Positions 6,821 through 14,310 of a DNA stretch of 37,449 nucleotides are shown one piece after another. Position numbers and translations under genes: made by a program. The notes beneath the pieces were generated by a model. It was not told the origin of the DNA. It ran no database searches and saw only the letters and a list, made by a program, of their open reading frames with translations. The stretch lies in NCBI GenBank assembly GCA_900764755.1, contig CAAFPE010000121.1, positions 1-37,449 on the forward strand. The letters are read 5' to 3'. Numbering within the stretch: position 1 is the stretch's first letter; the number at the start of each line of letters is the position of its first letter. This DNA comes from an uncultured Oscillospiraceae bacterium. Lineage in GTDB: Bacteria; Bacillota; Clostridia; Oscillospirales; Oscillospiraceae.

Positions 6821-8515
6821 TTATTTGGTATAGTCCACATGGAGCAGGTCGTGGCGCTGCTCGGGGGTGTAGGCGTCCAGCATGGAGGTGACCACTGGGT
6901 TATATTCCGCCCGCTTGAAGGGGGCAGAGCGGTCGGCGGCATACAGGCCGGCGGTGCGATCCTGCTTCTTCTGCTTCAGACCGTAGGGCTGGCCCGCGCC
7001 GCCCACGCAGCCGCCGGGGCAGGTCATGACCTCGATCAGATCGTAGTAGGCGTTGCCTGCGTCGATCTCCTTCAGCAGCTCCTGGGCGTGGATCAGGCCG
7101 TGGACCACAGCCAGATGGATCTCCCGGTCGCCTACCTGGACGGTGGCCTCCCGGACAGATTCGTTTCCGCGGAGGGGGGAATACTCCAGGGCGCGCAGGG
7201 TATTCCGGGATTTGTCCGGCATACAGTGGCGCACCACAGCTTCAGCCACGCCGCCAGTGGTGCCGTAGATGGTGGCGGAGCCGGAGCCCAGTCCAAAGGG
7301 GAGGTCGGGGGCTTCCATCTCCATCTGGGGCAGCTGGATGCCGGATTCCTTGATCATATTGATGATCTCCTGAGTGGTGAGCACCAGGTCCACGTCGGGC
7401 TTGCCGTCGTGGCGGAACTGGGGACGCGCAGCTTCCATCTTTTTGGCAGTGCAGGGCATGATGGCGATTTGGAAGGTGGTCCGCCCGTCCTGGGCGTCCT
7501 TCTCCTGATAATGCTCCCGAACGATGGAGGCAAACATCTCCATGGGGGACTTACAGGTGGAGATGTGCTTGAGGTATTTGGGATTCTCCAGCTCCAGATA
7601 CTTCACCCAGGCGGGACAGCAGGAGGTGAACATGGGGAAGGGGCCGCCGTTTTCCAGCCGGGCCAGGAACTCCTGGGATTCCTCGATGGTAGTGAAGTCG
7701 GCAGCGAAGGTGGTGTCATAGATCTCGTCCACCCCCATGTACTTTAGAGCGGTGACCAGCTGGTCCAGTACATTGGCTCCAGCAGGCAGGCCGAAGGCCT
7801 CGCCCACAGCCACCCGGACCGCAGGGGCGATCTGGACCACGGTGCGGACCTTAGGGTCGTGGATGGCCCGCCAGGCCTTGCCGATCTGGTTGTAGACTGT
7901 GATGGCGCCGGTGGGGCAGACGGCGGAGCACTGTCCGCAGCTGATGCAGTGGGTCTCTGACAGAGTGCGGTTGAAGGCGGGGGAGACGCGCATATTATAG
8001 CCCCGCTGGGCAAAGTCGATGATGCCCATGCCGATGGTCTCGCCGCACACCCGGACGCAGTCACCGCACAAAATGCACTTGCTGGGGTCCCGGACCACGG
8101 CGGGGCTGCTGTCATCCAGCTGGGACTCCTCACGGCTGTCCCCAAAGCGCACCCGGCGCACGCCGAAGCGCATGGCCAGCTCCTGAAGGCGGCAGTCGCC
8201 GCTCTTCTCACAGGTGGTGCAGGAGCAGTTGTGGGAGGCCAGCAGCAGCTCCAGGATCATCCGGCGGTGCTTCAGCAGCCGGGAGGTGTTGGTGCGAATG
8301 GACAGCCCATCCCGGGGCTTCATGGAGCAGGAGGTCTCGATCTTGCCCCGTTCGTCCTCCACCACACACATCCGGCAGGCGCCGTAGACGGACAGGTCGG
8401 AGTAATAGCAGAAGGTGGGCATCTCGATGCCAGCCTTGCGGATAACGGACAGCACGTTGGTCTCCCCATCGAAGGGGACCCGCTGGCCGTCGATGTACAT
8501 GATTCCCTTTGCCAT
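6821..8515 (-). CDS. hydA: [FeFe] hydrogenase catalytic subunit, HydA
   Basis: 564 aa. In order: [2Fe-2S] domain with C36, C47, C50, C63; His-ligated cluster with H95, C99, C102, C108; two [4Fe-4S] clusters with C147/C150/C153/C157 and C190/C193/C196/C200; then the H-cluster domain. L1 is TSCCPAW (C299, C300), L2 is MPCTAKKME (C355), L3 is EVMTCPGGCVGGAGQP (C499, C503), so all four cluster ligands and the proton-relay Cys (C299) are present. L3 has Thr where Ala commonly precedes the first Cys, and GGAGQP for GGGGQP. Start ATG 8515 is 8 nt after GGGAGGAG; longer upstream reading lies inside hydB. With HydB and HydC it forms the NAD(H)- and ferredoxin-linked (electron-bifurcating type) complex of anaerobic Firmicutes, evolving H2 or oxidising it in the cytoplasm. 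Confidence 0.95.
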   Translation of the reverse strand: MAKGIMYIDGQRVPFDGETNVLSVIRKAGIEMPTFCYYSDLSVYGACRMCVVEDERGKIETSCSMKPRDGLSIRTNTSRLLKHRRMILELLLASHNCSCTTCEKSGDCRLQELAMRFGVRRVRFGDSREESQLDDSSPAVVRDPSKCILCGDCVRVCGETIGMGIIDFAQRGYNMRVSPAFNRTLSETHCISCGQCSAVCPTGAITVYNQIGKAWRAIHDPKVRTVVQIAPAVRVAVGEAFGLPAGANVLDQLVTALKYMGVDEIYDTTFAADFTTIEESQEFLARLENGGPFPMFTSCCPAWVKYLELENPKYLKHISTCKSPMEMFASIVREHYQEKDAQDGRTTFQIAIMPCTAKKMEAARPQFRHDGKPDVDLVLTTQEIINMIKESGIQLPQMEMEAPDLPFGLGSGSATIYGTTGGVAEAVVRHCMPDKSRNTLRALEYSPLRGNESVREATVQVGDREIHLAVVHGLIHAQELLKEIDAGNAYYDLIEVMTCPGGCVGGAGQPYGLKQKKQDRTAGLYAADRSAPFKRAEYNPVVTSMLDAYTPEQRHDLLHVDYTK

Positions 8516-8520
8516 AGTGC

Positions 8521-10422
8521 TCACTCCTCCCGAATGGCGCCGAAGGGACAGCAGCCCCAGCACGCGCCGCACTTGATGCATTTTTCCGTATCGATGACAT
8601 GGGGCATCCGGATCTGGCCGGAGATGGCCTCCATGGGACACTGCCGCATACACTTGCCGCAGCCCTTGCACAGCTCAGGATCGATGCGGAGCTCCTTCTT
8701 CCGCCCGTTGCAGTGGGGGCAGTGCTTATCCACCACATGGGCCAGATACTCGTCCCGGAAATATTTCAGGGTGCTCTGCACCGGCTTGCAGGCGGACTGG
8801 CCCAGGCCGCACAGGGCGGTCTCCGTGATGGTGCTGGACAGGTCCTCCAGCAGATCCAGGTCCTCCAGGCTGCCCTCGTTGTTTACGATGCGGGTGAGGA
8901 TCTCCAGCATCCGGCGGGTGCCCTCCCGGCAGGGAACGCACTTGCCGCAGGACTCGTTCTGAGTGAAATTCATAAAGAAACGGGCCACTTCCACCATGCA
9001 GGTGTCCTCGTCCATGACCACCAGGCCGCCGGAGCCGATCATGGCCCCCACCTTTTTCAGGGAGTCGAAGTCCAGGGGCATATCCAGATGCTCCTCGGTG
9101 AGACAGCCGCCGGAGGGGCCGCCGATCTGCACCGCCTTGAACTTCTTGCCGTCCTTGATGCCGCCGCCGATCTCAAAGATGATCTGGCGCAGGGTGGTAC
9201 CCATGGGGACCTCGATCAGGCCGGTGTTGACCACATTGCCCGTGAGAGCGAAGGCCTTCGTCCCATGGCTGCGCTCGGTGCCGATAGAGCGGTACCAGGC
9301 GGAGCCATGGCGGATGATGAGGGGGACGTTAGAGAAGGTCTCCACATTGTTGAGCACAGTGGGCCGGGCCCACAGGCCCTGCTCCACGGTGCGGGGGGGC
9401 TTGACCCGGGGCATACCCCGGTTGCCCTCGATGGAGGCGGTGAGAGCGGAGCCCTCGCCGCAGACAAAGGCGCCGGCCCCCCGGTTCACATGGAGATGGA
9501 AGCAGAAGTCGGTACCCAGGATGTTGTCGCCCAGCAGACCCATCTCCTCCGCCTTGGCGATGGCCGTTTTCAGGCGGGAGACCGCCAGCGGGTACTCCGC
9601 GCGGACATAAATATAGCCCTCGTCGCTGCCGGCGGCCACGGCGGCGATGAGCATTCCCTCAATGATGGAGTGGGGATTGCCCTCCATGATGGAGCGGTCC
9701 ATGAAGGCGCCGGGGTCGCCCTCGTCGCCGTTGCATACCACATACTTCTTCCCGGCGGGCTGGAGGCGGACACTCTCCCATTTGCGGCCCGCGGGGAAGC
9801 CGCCGCCGCCCCGGCCCCGGAGGCCAGAGTCGGAGATCTCCTTGCAGATGGCCTCGCCGGTCATCTCAAACAGTGCCTGCTCAAAGGCGGAGTAGCCGTC
9901 ACGGGCGATGTACTCATCGATGTCCTCCGCATCGGTGGTGCCGCAGTTCTCCAGCACCACCCGCTGCTGCTTGTGATAGAAGGGGATCTCCTCGTGCTTG
10001 GCATAGGTGACCCCATCCAGCTGATAGAGCAGGCGGGGGATCAGTTCGCCCTGAAGGAGGGTCTTTTCGATGATCTCATCGCAGTCCTCCAGGTGGACAT
10101 GGGTATAGAGGATGCCGTCCGGCTCGATCTGCAGCAGGGGGCCCATTTCACAAAAGCCGTGGCAGCCGCTCTTTTTCAGGTGGAGGTCGTGGGCCTCGTC
10201 GGGGGCCTCGGGCTCTCCCTCGTGGATCAGGCTGACATGGACCTCCATCCCGCGGCGCTGGCACTCCGCCTGGATGTAGTCATAGATCTCCAGGGAGCCG
10301 CCGGCGATGCAGCCGGTGCCGGCGCAAATCAGCACCTGCTTCTTCTGGGCCTCCAGGGCCCGCTTGTCCCGCAGCTGGCGGACCTTGAATTGCTCGCGGG
10401 TCAGTTTTGCAGCGGTCATCAT
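8521..10422 (-). CDS. hydB: NuoF-like hydrogenase subunit HydB (FMN/NADH module)
   Basis: 633 aa. N-terminal thioredoxin-like [2Fe-2S] domain with C33, C38, C87, C91. FMN/NADH-binding core with GRGGGGFPAGRKWE at 203-216 and GDEGDPGAFMDR at 232-243. [4Fe-4S] site C492, C495, C498, C538. C-terminal two-cluster ferredoxin domain C585/C588/C591/C595 and C615/C618/C621/C625, plus a CPHC pair at 568-571. This domain set defines HydB of trimeric bifurcating hydrogenases and separates it from complex I NuoF, which lacks the ferredoxin tail. ATG at 10422 overlaps the hydC stop (ATGA); AAGGAGG is 10 nt upstream. hydA follows after 5 nt. Confidence 0.95.
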   Translation of the reverse strand: MMTAAKLTREQFKVRQLRDKRALEAQKKQVLICAGTGCIAGGSLEIYDYIQAECQRRGMEVHVSLIHEGEPEAPDEAHDLHLKKSGCHGFCEMGPLLQIEPDGILYTHVHLEDCDEIIEKTLLQGELIPRLLYQLDGVTYAKHEEIPFYHKQQRVVLENCGTTDAEDIDEYIARDGYSAFEQALFEMTGEAICKEISDSGLRGRGGGGFPAGRKWESVRLQPAGKKYVVCNGDEGDPGAFMDRSIMEGNPHSIIEGMLIAAVAAGSDEGYIYVRAEYPLAVSRLKTAIAKAEEMGLLGDNILGTDFCFHLHVNRGAGAFVCGEGSALTASIEGNRGMPRVKPPRTVEQGLWARPTVLNNVETFSNVPLIIRHGSAWYRSIGTERSHGTKAFALTGNVVNTGLIEVPMGTTLRQIIFEIGGGIKDGKKFKAVQIGGPSGGCLTEEHLDMPLDFDSLKKVGAMIGSGGLVVMDEDTCMVEVARFFMNFTQNESCGKCVPCREGTRRMLEILTRIVNNEGSLEDLDLLEDLSSTITETALCGLGQSACKPVQSTLKYFRDEYLAHVVDKHCPHCNGRKKELRIDPELCKGCGKCMRQCPMEAISGQIRMPHVIDTEKCIKCGACWGCCPFGAIREE

Positions 10423-10904
10423 AGGGCAGCTTCCTCCTTCTTCAGCTCCTCCAGCAGCTCGATGGCCAGTTCAGGGGTCATTTTGGAATGGACCTTGTCG
10501 TTGACGGTGACCACCGGGGCCAGCCCGCAGGCGCCCAGGCAGGCCACGGTCTCCAGGGTGAACAGACCGTCGGCAGAGGTCTTTTGCTTACCCTCCAGCT
10601 CCAGGTATTCCCGGATGGCGGTATAGATGGGCTGGGATTTCCGCACGTGACAGGCAGTGCCGTCACATACTTTGATGATGTATTTGCCCTTGGCCTCCAG
10701 AGAAAAATTCTCATAGAAGGTGGCAACGCTGTATACCTTAGCCACGCCGACGTCCAGCTTTTCGGCGATCCGCTCCAGAACCTCCGGGCTGAGATACTTG
10801 TACTCCGCCTGGATGTCCTGCATGATGGCGATCAGGTGGTGGCGCTGGCAGCCGTAGGAGTCGATGATCTGATCCACACGGTCCATAGAAATGCCAGTGG
10901 ACAT
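10419..10904 (-). CDS. hydC: NuoE-like hydrogenase subunit HydC
   Basis: 161 aa thioredoxin-like [2Fe-2S] protein, first gene of hydCBA. Cluster ligands C80 and C85 (CDGTAC) and C122 and C126 (CLGAC). N-terminal helical bundle (about 1-65) typical of NuoE. The reading frame is open further upstream, but GGAGGTG stands 7 nt before the ATG at 10904, which also gives the family length. It passes electrons within the HydABC complex; no separate activity is known. Confidence 0.93.
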   Translation of the reverse strand: MSTGISMDRVDQIIDSYGCQRHHLIAIMQDIQAEYKYLSPEVLERIAEKLDVGVAKVYSVATFYENFSLEAKGKYIIKVCDGTACHVRKSQPIYTAIREYLELEGKQKTSADGLFTLETVACLGACGLAPVVTVNDKVHSKMTPELAIELLEELKKEEAAL

Positions 10905-10930
10905 GGGGAAACACCTCCGCGTTCTGAATT

Positions 10931-10968
10931 CCGGATGAGATCCGGGTACACTTCTCCACATAGTGTAC
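10931..10968. promoter_or_regulatory. Two adjacent inverted repeats in the hydCBA leader
   Basis: CCGGAT-GAG-ATCCGG (10931-10945) and GTACACT-9 nt-AGTGTAC (10946-10968) are both perfect and directly adjoin. They lie 27-64 bp upstream of hydC, within the predicted leader. Either RNA hairpins or protein sites; neither resembles the Rex half-site TTGTTAA. Confidence 0.4.
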
Positions 10969-11003
10969 ATCATAAGGGATGAAGAAACGGAAATCTATTG
11001 GGC

Positions 11004-11009
11004 ATTATA
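11004..11009 (-). promoter_or_regulatory. Possible -10 element for hydCBA
   Basis: Perfect TATAAT on the minus strand about 95 bp before hydC, without a recognisable -35 (GCAAAC at 17 bp). The rest of the 350-bp gap to 11255 is AT-rich and holds the two leader repeats and the promoter of the next operon; no gene is visible in it. Confidence 0.3.
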
Positions 11010-11172
11010 CTGAAAAATAAGAATCAGTTTGCGGGAGAAAAAATAGAAAAATGAAGGAAAAATTGCAGAATCTGGGGAGAAGCAGGGGCAGGGAAGGGGT
11101 TCGGGACGCCGGAGGATGTGAAAAATCGATTTGTCGCATTTGCCTCGTTCTCAATATGAAATTTTAGAAGGT

Positions 11173-11202
11173 TTGACCAAAGAGAATGATTTGTGGTAGG
11201 AT
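11173..11202 (+). promoter_or_regulatory. Promoter of the DUF1963 operon
   Basis: TTGACC (11173-11178), 18-bp spacer, TAGGAT (11197-11202), about 50 bp before the start codon. A GGAGGC-GAG-GCCTCC hairpin follows in the leader near 11224-11238. Confidence 0.55.
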
Positions 11203-11254
11203 AAAAAGGAACACTTTGACAAGGGAGGCGAGGCCTCCTGGAAAGGAAACAGCT

Positions 11255-12106
11255 ATGGATTGGAAACACATTTTACCGGATCTGTGCCGCGGCCGCATTG
11301 AGAGCCGCTTTGTGCCCGCTGAGAGCGGGCTTCCCGTGGGGGCCAGCCGCTTCGGCGGACGGCCGGACGTGCCCGCCGGCTTCACCTGGCCGGTCTTTGA
11401 GACTGCGGTCCTGGAGGATGAGACCATTAAGCCGCGCCCCCTGGCTTTCCTGGCCCAGTTCGACTGCGCCAGCCTGGCTCCACTGGACCGGGAGGGCTTA
11501 TTGCCCAAAACAGGGCTGCTGTCCTTCTTCTATGAACTGGGCTCCCAGCGGTGGGGCTATGATCCCAAGGACGCGGGCTGCGCACAAGTGTACTGGTTCG
11601 ATGGTGATTCCCTGGCTCCGGCGGATTTCCCGGCAGACCTGCCGGAGGAATTCCGGCTGCCGGAGCTGGCGGCGGAGTTGTCCGCCGGTGTGGATGCCCC
11701 GGATTTTCAGGATGCCTGCCCTGCCCTGGGGTACGACTGGACCGCCAACGACTACCGCTCCTTTGACGCGGCCCGGCGGGAACTGGGGCTGGACTATCCG
11801 GCGAATCTGAGCAAGCTGCTGGGCTGGCCGGACATCATCCAGAACAACATGACCCTGGAGTGTGAGCTGGTTTCCCGGGGACACTACCTGGGGGGCAAGT
11901 GGGAAAGTGTCCCCCTGGAGGAGCGGGACCGACTCCGGAAGCCCAGTGTGGAGGAGTGGCAGCTGCTGTTCCAGCTGGACACTGTGGAGAGCGACGGCTT
12001 CGAGCTGATGTTCGGAGACTGCGGGCGCATCTATTTTTACATTCGGAACGAGGATCTGGCGGCCCGGCGGTTTGACCGGGTGTGGCTGATCCAGCAGTGC
12101 TGCTGA
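11255..12106 (+). CDS. DUF1963 (YwqG-like) protein
   Basis: 283 aa. Features of the YwqG/DUF1963 family: 'SRFGGRPDVPAGFTWP' near the N-terminus, 'PLAFLAQFDCASL', 'LLSFFYELGSQRWGYDP', and the C-terminal 'LLFQLDTVESDGFELMFGDCGRIYFYI' (quoted in parts). Soluble, no signal peptide. Function is unknown; the domain is widespread in Firmicutes. Start ATG 11255 follows AAAGGAAACAGCT. First gene of a three-gene operon; the next start is 15 nt past its stop. Confidence 0.85.
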   Translation: MDWKHILPDLCRGRIESRFVPAESGLPVGASRFGGRPDVPAGFTWPVFETAVLEDETIKPRPLAFLAQFDCASLAPLDREGLLPKTGLLSFFYELGSQRWGYDPKDAGCAQVYWFDGDSLAPADFPADLPEEFRLPELAAELSAGVDAPDFQDACPALGYDWTANDYRSFDAARRELGLDYPANLSKLLGWPDIIQNNMTLECELVSRGHYLGGKWESVPLEERDRLRKPSVEEWQLLFQLDTVESDGFELMFGDCGRIYFYIRNEDLAARRFDRVWLIQQCC

Positions 12107-12121
12107 CAGGAGGGACGGAGC

Positions 12122-13387
12122 ATGAAGCTTGGGATCGTCTTTCAGGGGGAGTGCCGCAATAAGGACAATGTGGTCCGGGCGGTGCAGCGGATGGCAAAGG
12201 AGAAGGGCTACCGCGTCGGCGCCTGGAAGGAGGGGATGCGGGTGGTGCTGTGTCCCACCGGATATGTGGATCTTGGCTGGGTCCCGGTGCGGAGCTTTTT
12301 CGGCCGGTGGAAGATCACCGGCAGCTGCGTCAGCGCGCCTGCGGGTCCCGGCTTTCATCAGGCGGCGGCGGAACTGATCCAGGCGCTGGGTGAGAAAGAA
12401 ATCAAGGATATGGAGTGGAAGGACAGCACCGGCTATCTGGAGGACCCGGATTTTGAGGCCCTCCGCCGGGAGACCTTCGAGCCCTGGCTGGCAGAGCAGC
12501 TGAACCAGGCCCTGGAGGAGCTGGACCGGGACCCGGAGGGGGAGGTGCGCCTGTTCTGGGATGAGGACCAGTACTGGCCGGAGAAGGTCCCGGGAACAGT
12601 AGTGACGCCGGTGGGCCGCTTCTCCCGGCAGTGGCTGGCGCAGCGTCTGGAGCAGGGCGCGCTCCGGGAACTGAGCGAGAGGCTGTTCTTGTGGAACGGA
12701 CAGGGGCACGACGCCCGCTTCCACCGCAACTGCGCTTTGAAGCGGCTGTGGGAGGACTGCTATTTTGCTCCTTCCGAACGCAGCGGCGAGGACGCCCAGC
12801 TCAACGGCTTTATTCTGGATGAGCTGGAGAAGGCGGCCAAAATGGATCCGGAGCTCCCCCTGCCGGTGGAGACCTATCGGGAGCTGTGCATCCTGGACGA
12901 GCGGGGCTTCGGCCTGCCGGAGGACATCCCAGAGCTGGAGGAGGAGTTCTCCCCGGGCTATCACAGGGGAGAGGTGACCCAGGCGTTCGACACCCTGCGC
13001 TTCCCGCTGCCAGGTGTGTACCGTTATGAGTGGAACGAGAATGGCCGGGGTGGCGGCGGCTGCATCTGGTGGGATGAAGAGAGTGACAGCCCCCTCTGGC
13101 GCTTCAGCGGCTACCGCAGCAAAAATGTGAAGGCGGAGTGGAATGCCGACCTGACGGGCTTTTCTGATGTGGAGACCAGGGAGGAATCTGGGCTCAGCGC
13201 CCACTGGGGTTGGAAGGAGCTGGAGCAGAGAACGGATCCGGAGAAGCCGCTGTACCAGGTGCTGGGCGAAGCAGTGGCGGGTCCCACCCTGTTTGTATTT
13301 ACCGTGACCTTTTCCCTGCCGGAGGAGCGGGAGGACATTTATGCCCGAATCCGCCGCATGGAGACGACGGCGAGAGAGGAAGGTTGA
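12122..13387 (+). CDS. Uncharacterised protein, 421 aa
   Basis: Not recognised. Soluble, acidic, no TM segment. The N-terminal about 90 residues (MKLGIVFQGECRNKDNVVRA..., then a 'CPTGYVDLGWVPVRSFFG' stretch and 'PGFHQAAAELIQALG') look like one compact alpha/beta domain; the middle (about 100-250) is Glu/Trp-rich and helical; the end (about 290-400) appears beta-rich with a GRGGGGCIWW turn. No catalytic motif stands out. GGAGG lies before the ATG, and the gene is between a DUF1963 and a nitrilase-family gene with 15-nt and 2-nt gaps, so it is co-expressed with them. Confidence 0.8.
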   Translation: MKLGIVFQGECRNKDNVVRAVQRMAKEKGYRVGAWKEGMRVVLCPTGYVDLGWVPVRSFFGRWKITGSCVSAPAGPGFHQAAAELIQALGEKEIKDMEWKDSTGYLEDPDFEALRRETFEPWLAEQLNQALEELDRDPEGEVRLFWDEDQYWPEKVPGTVVTPVGRFSRQWLAQRLEQGALRELSERLFLWNGQGHDARFHRNCALKRLWEDCYFAPSERSGEDAQLNGFILDELEKAAKMDPELPLPVETYRELCILDERGFGLPEDIPELEEEFSPGYHRGEVTQAFDTLRFPLPGVYRYEWNENGRGGGGCIWWDEESDSPLWRFSGYRSKNVKAEWNADLTGFSDVETREESGLSAHWGWKELEQRTDPEKPLYQVLGEAVAGPTLFVFTVTFSLPEEREDIYARIRRMETTAREEG

Positions 13388-13389
13388 CC

Positions 13390-14220
13390 ATGGAGAAGCG
13401 TTGGATCCGCGCGGCGGTGTGCCAGCTGGGGGCGGAGGCGTCCACGCCCGGGGAAAACCTGGCCCGGGCAGAGGCACTGGTGCGGGAGGCGGCCCGGGGG
13501 ATGCCTGACCTGGACCTCATCCTGCTGCCGGAGTGTGTGGACTTCCTGGCCCGTTCCCCGGAGGAGGCGCTGGCGCAGGCACAGCCCATTCCCGGCCTGT
13601 ATACCATGCGGATGTCCCGCCTGGCCCGGGACCTCCATGTCAACCTGGTGCCCGGGAGCATCACAGAGCGGACAGAGTCGGGCAAGGTACGCAACACCAC
13701 AGTTTGGATCGACCGGGAGGGGAAGATCCTGGGGCGGTACTCCAAGCTGCACCTGTTTGACGCTCTGAACTACCGAGAATCTGACCACGTCCAGGCAGGA
13801 GACGAGATCTGCCTGCTGGACACGGACATTGGCCGGGTGGGCATCCAGATCTGCTATGACTGCCGCTTTCCGGAGTTGGCCCGCACCCAGGTGCTGAAGG
13901 GGGCGGATCTGCTGTGCGTCATGGCCTGCTTCCCCCTGGGCGCTCCTCTGCCTGTCCGGACGGAGCACTGGGATCTGCTGATCGATTCCATGGCCCTGCT
14001 GAACCAGACCTGGGTGTGCGCCGCCAACCAGTTTGGAGTTGTGGCCGGCCAGCATCCCTTTGGGCGCAGCCGGATCACCGATCCCTGGGGCACCGCGGTG
14101 GCGGTGGCCGGGGGACGGCCCGGCGTCATTTACGGCGTGCTGGATCTGGAGTATCAGCGGGAGTGCCGGGAGCAGGTGGGCGGCCTGCACAACCGCCGCC
14201 CGGAGTTATACTTCCAGTAA
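13390..14220 (+). CDS. Carbon-nitrogen hydrolase (nitrilase superfamily)
   Basis: 276 aa, full length. Catalytic triad of the nitrilase fold is visible: E48 in LLLPEC context (LILLPECVDF), K119 in GRYSKLHLFD, C155 in IGIQICYDCRFPEL-type motif. 'YSKLHLFD' and 'GIQICYDCRFPE' place it near Nit/omega-amidase-type enzymes (deaminated glutathione or alpha-ketoglutaramate amidases), which hydrolyse small amides in the cytoplasm; the substrate is not decided by sequence. ATG 13390 is two bases after the previous stop with AGGAAGG upstream. Last gene of the operon, closed by a 16-bp hairpin. Confidence 0.88.
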   Translation: MEKRWIRAAVCQLGAEASTPGENLARAEALVREAARGMPDLDLILLPECVDFLARSPEEALAQAQPIPGLYTMRMSRLARDLHVNLVPGSITERTESGKVRNTTVWIDREGKILGRYSKLHLFDALNYRESDHVQAGDEICLLDTDIGRVGIQICYDCRFPELARTQVLKGADLLCVMACFPLGAPLPVRTEHWDLLIDSMALLNQTWVCAANQFGVVAGQHPFGRSRITDPWGTAVAVAGGRPGVIYGVLDLEYQRECREQVGGLHNRRPELYFQ

Positions 14221-14238
14221 CAGGAAGAGACTGTGAGA

Positions 14239-14278
14239 AGATCCCCCGCACCGGTTCACAGGCCGGTGCGGGGGATCT
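14239..14278. terminator. Strong hairpin between convergent operons
   Basis: Perfect 16-bp stem, 14239-14254 with 14263-14278, 8-nt loop, between the plus-strand amidase and the minus-strand kinase. No clear U tract follows on either strand, so termination is likely but not textbook. Confidence 0.65.
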
Positions 14279-14310
14279 GCATTTGAAAGAAAAATGAACT
14301 GTTCCGGATG

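Noticed and set aside
8599..10626. 675-codon open frame on the plus strand
   Set aside because: Antisense of hydB/hydC with no recognisable domain; shadow of high GC content.
8521..10904. Complex I (NuoE/NuoF) genes
   Set aside because: HydB has the N-terminal [2Fe-2S] and C-terminal two-cluster ferredoxin domains of hydrogenases and is followed by a genuine H-cluster subunit; no other nuo genes are present.
10905..11010. Rex binding site controlling hydCBA
   Set aside because: No TTGTTAA/TTAACAA-type dyad found; the repeats present have other sequences.
11498..13477. 659-codon open frame on the minus strand
   Set aside because: Antisense to the DUF1963 operon; Pro/Arg/Leu-rich shadow without motifs.
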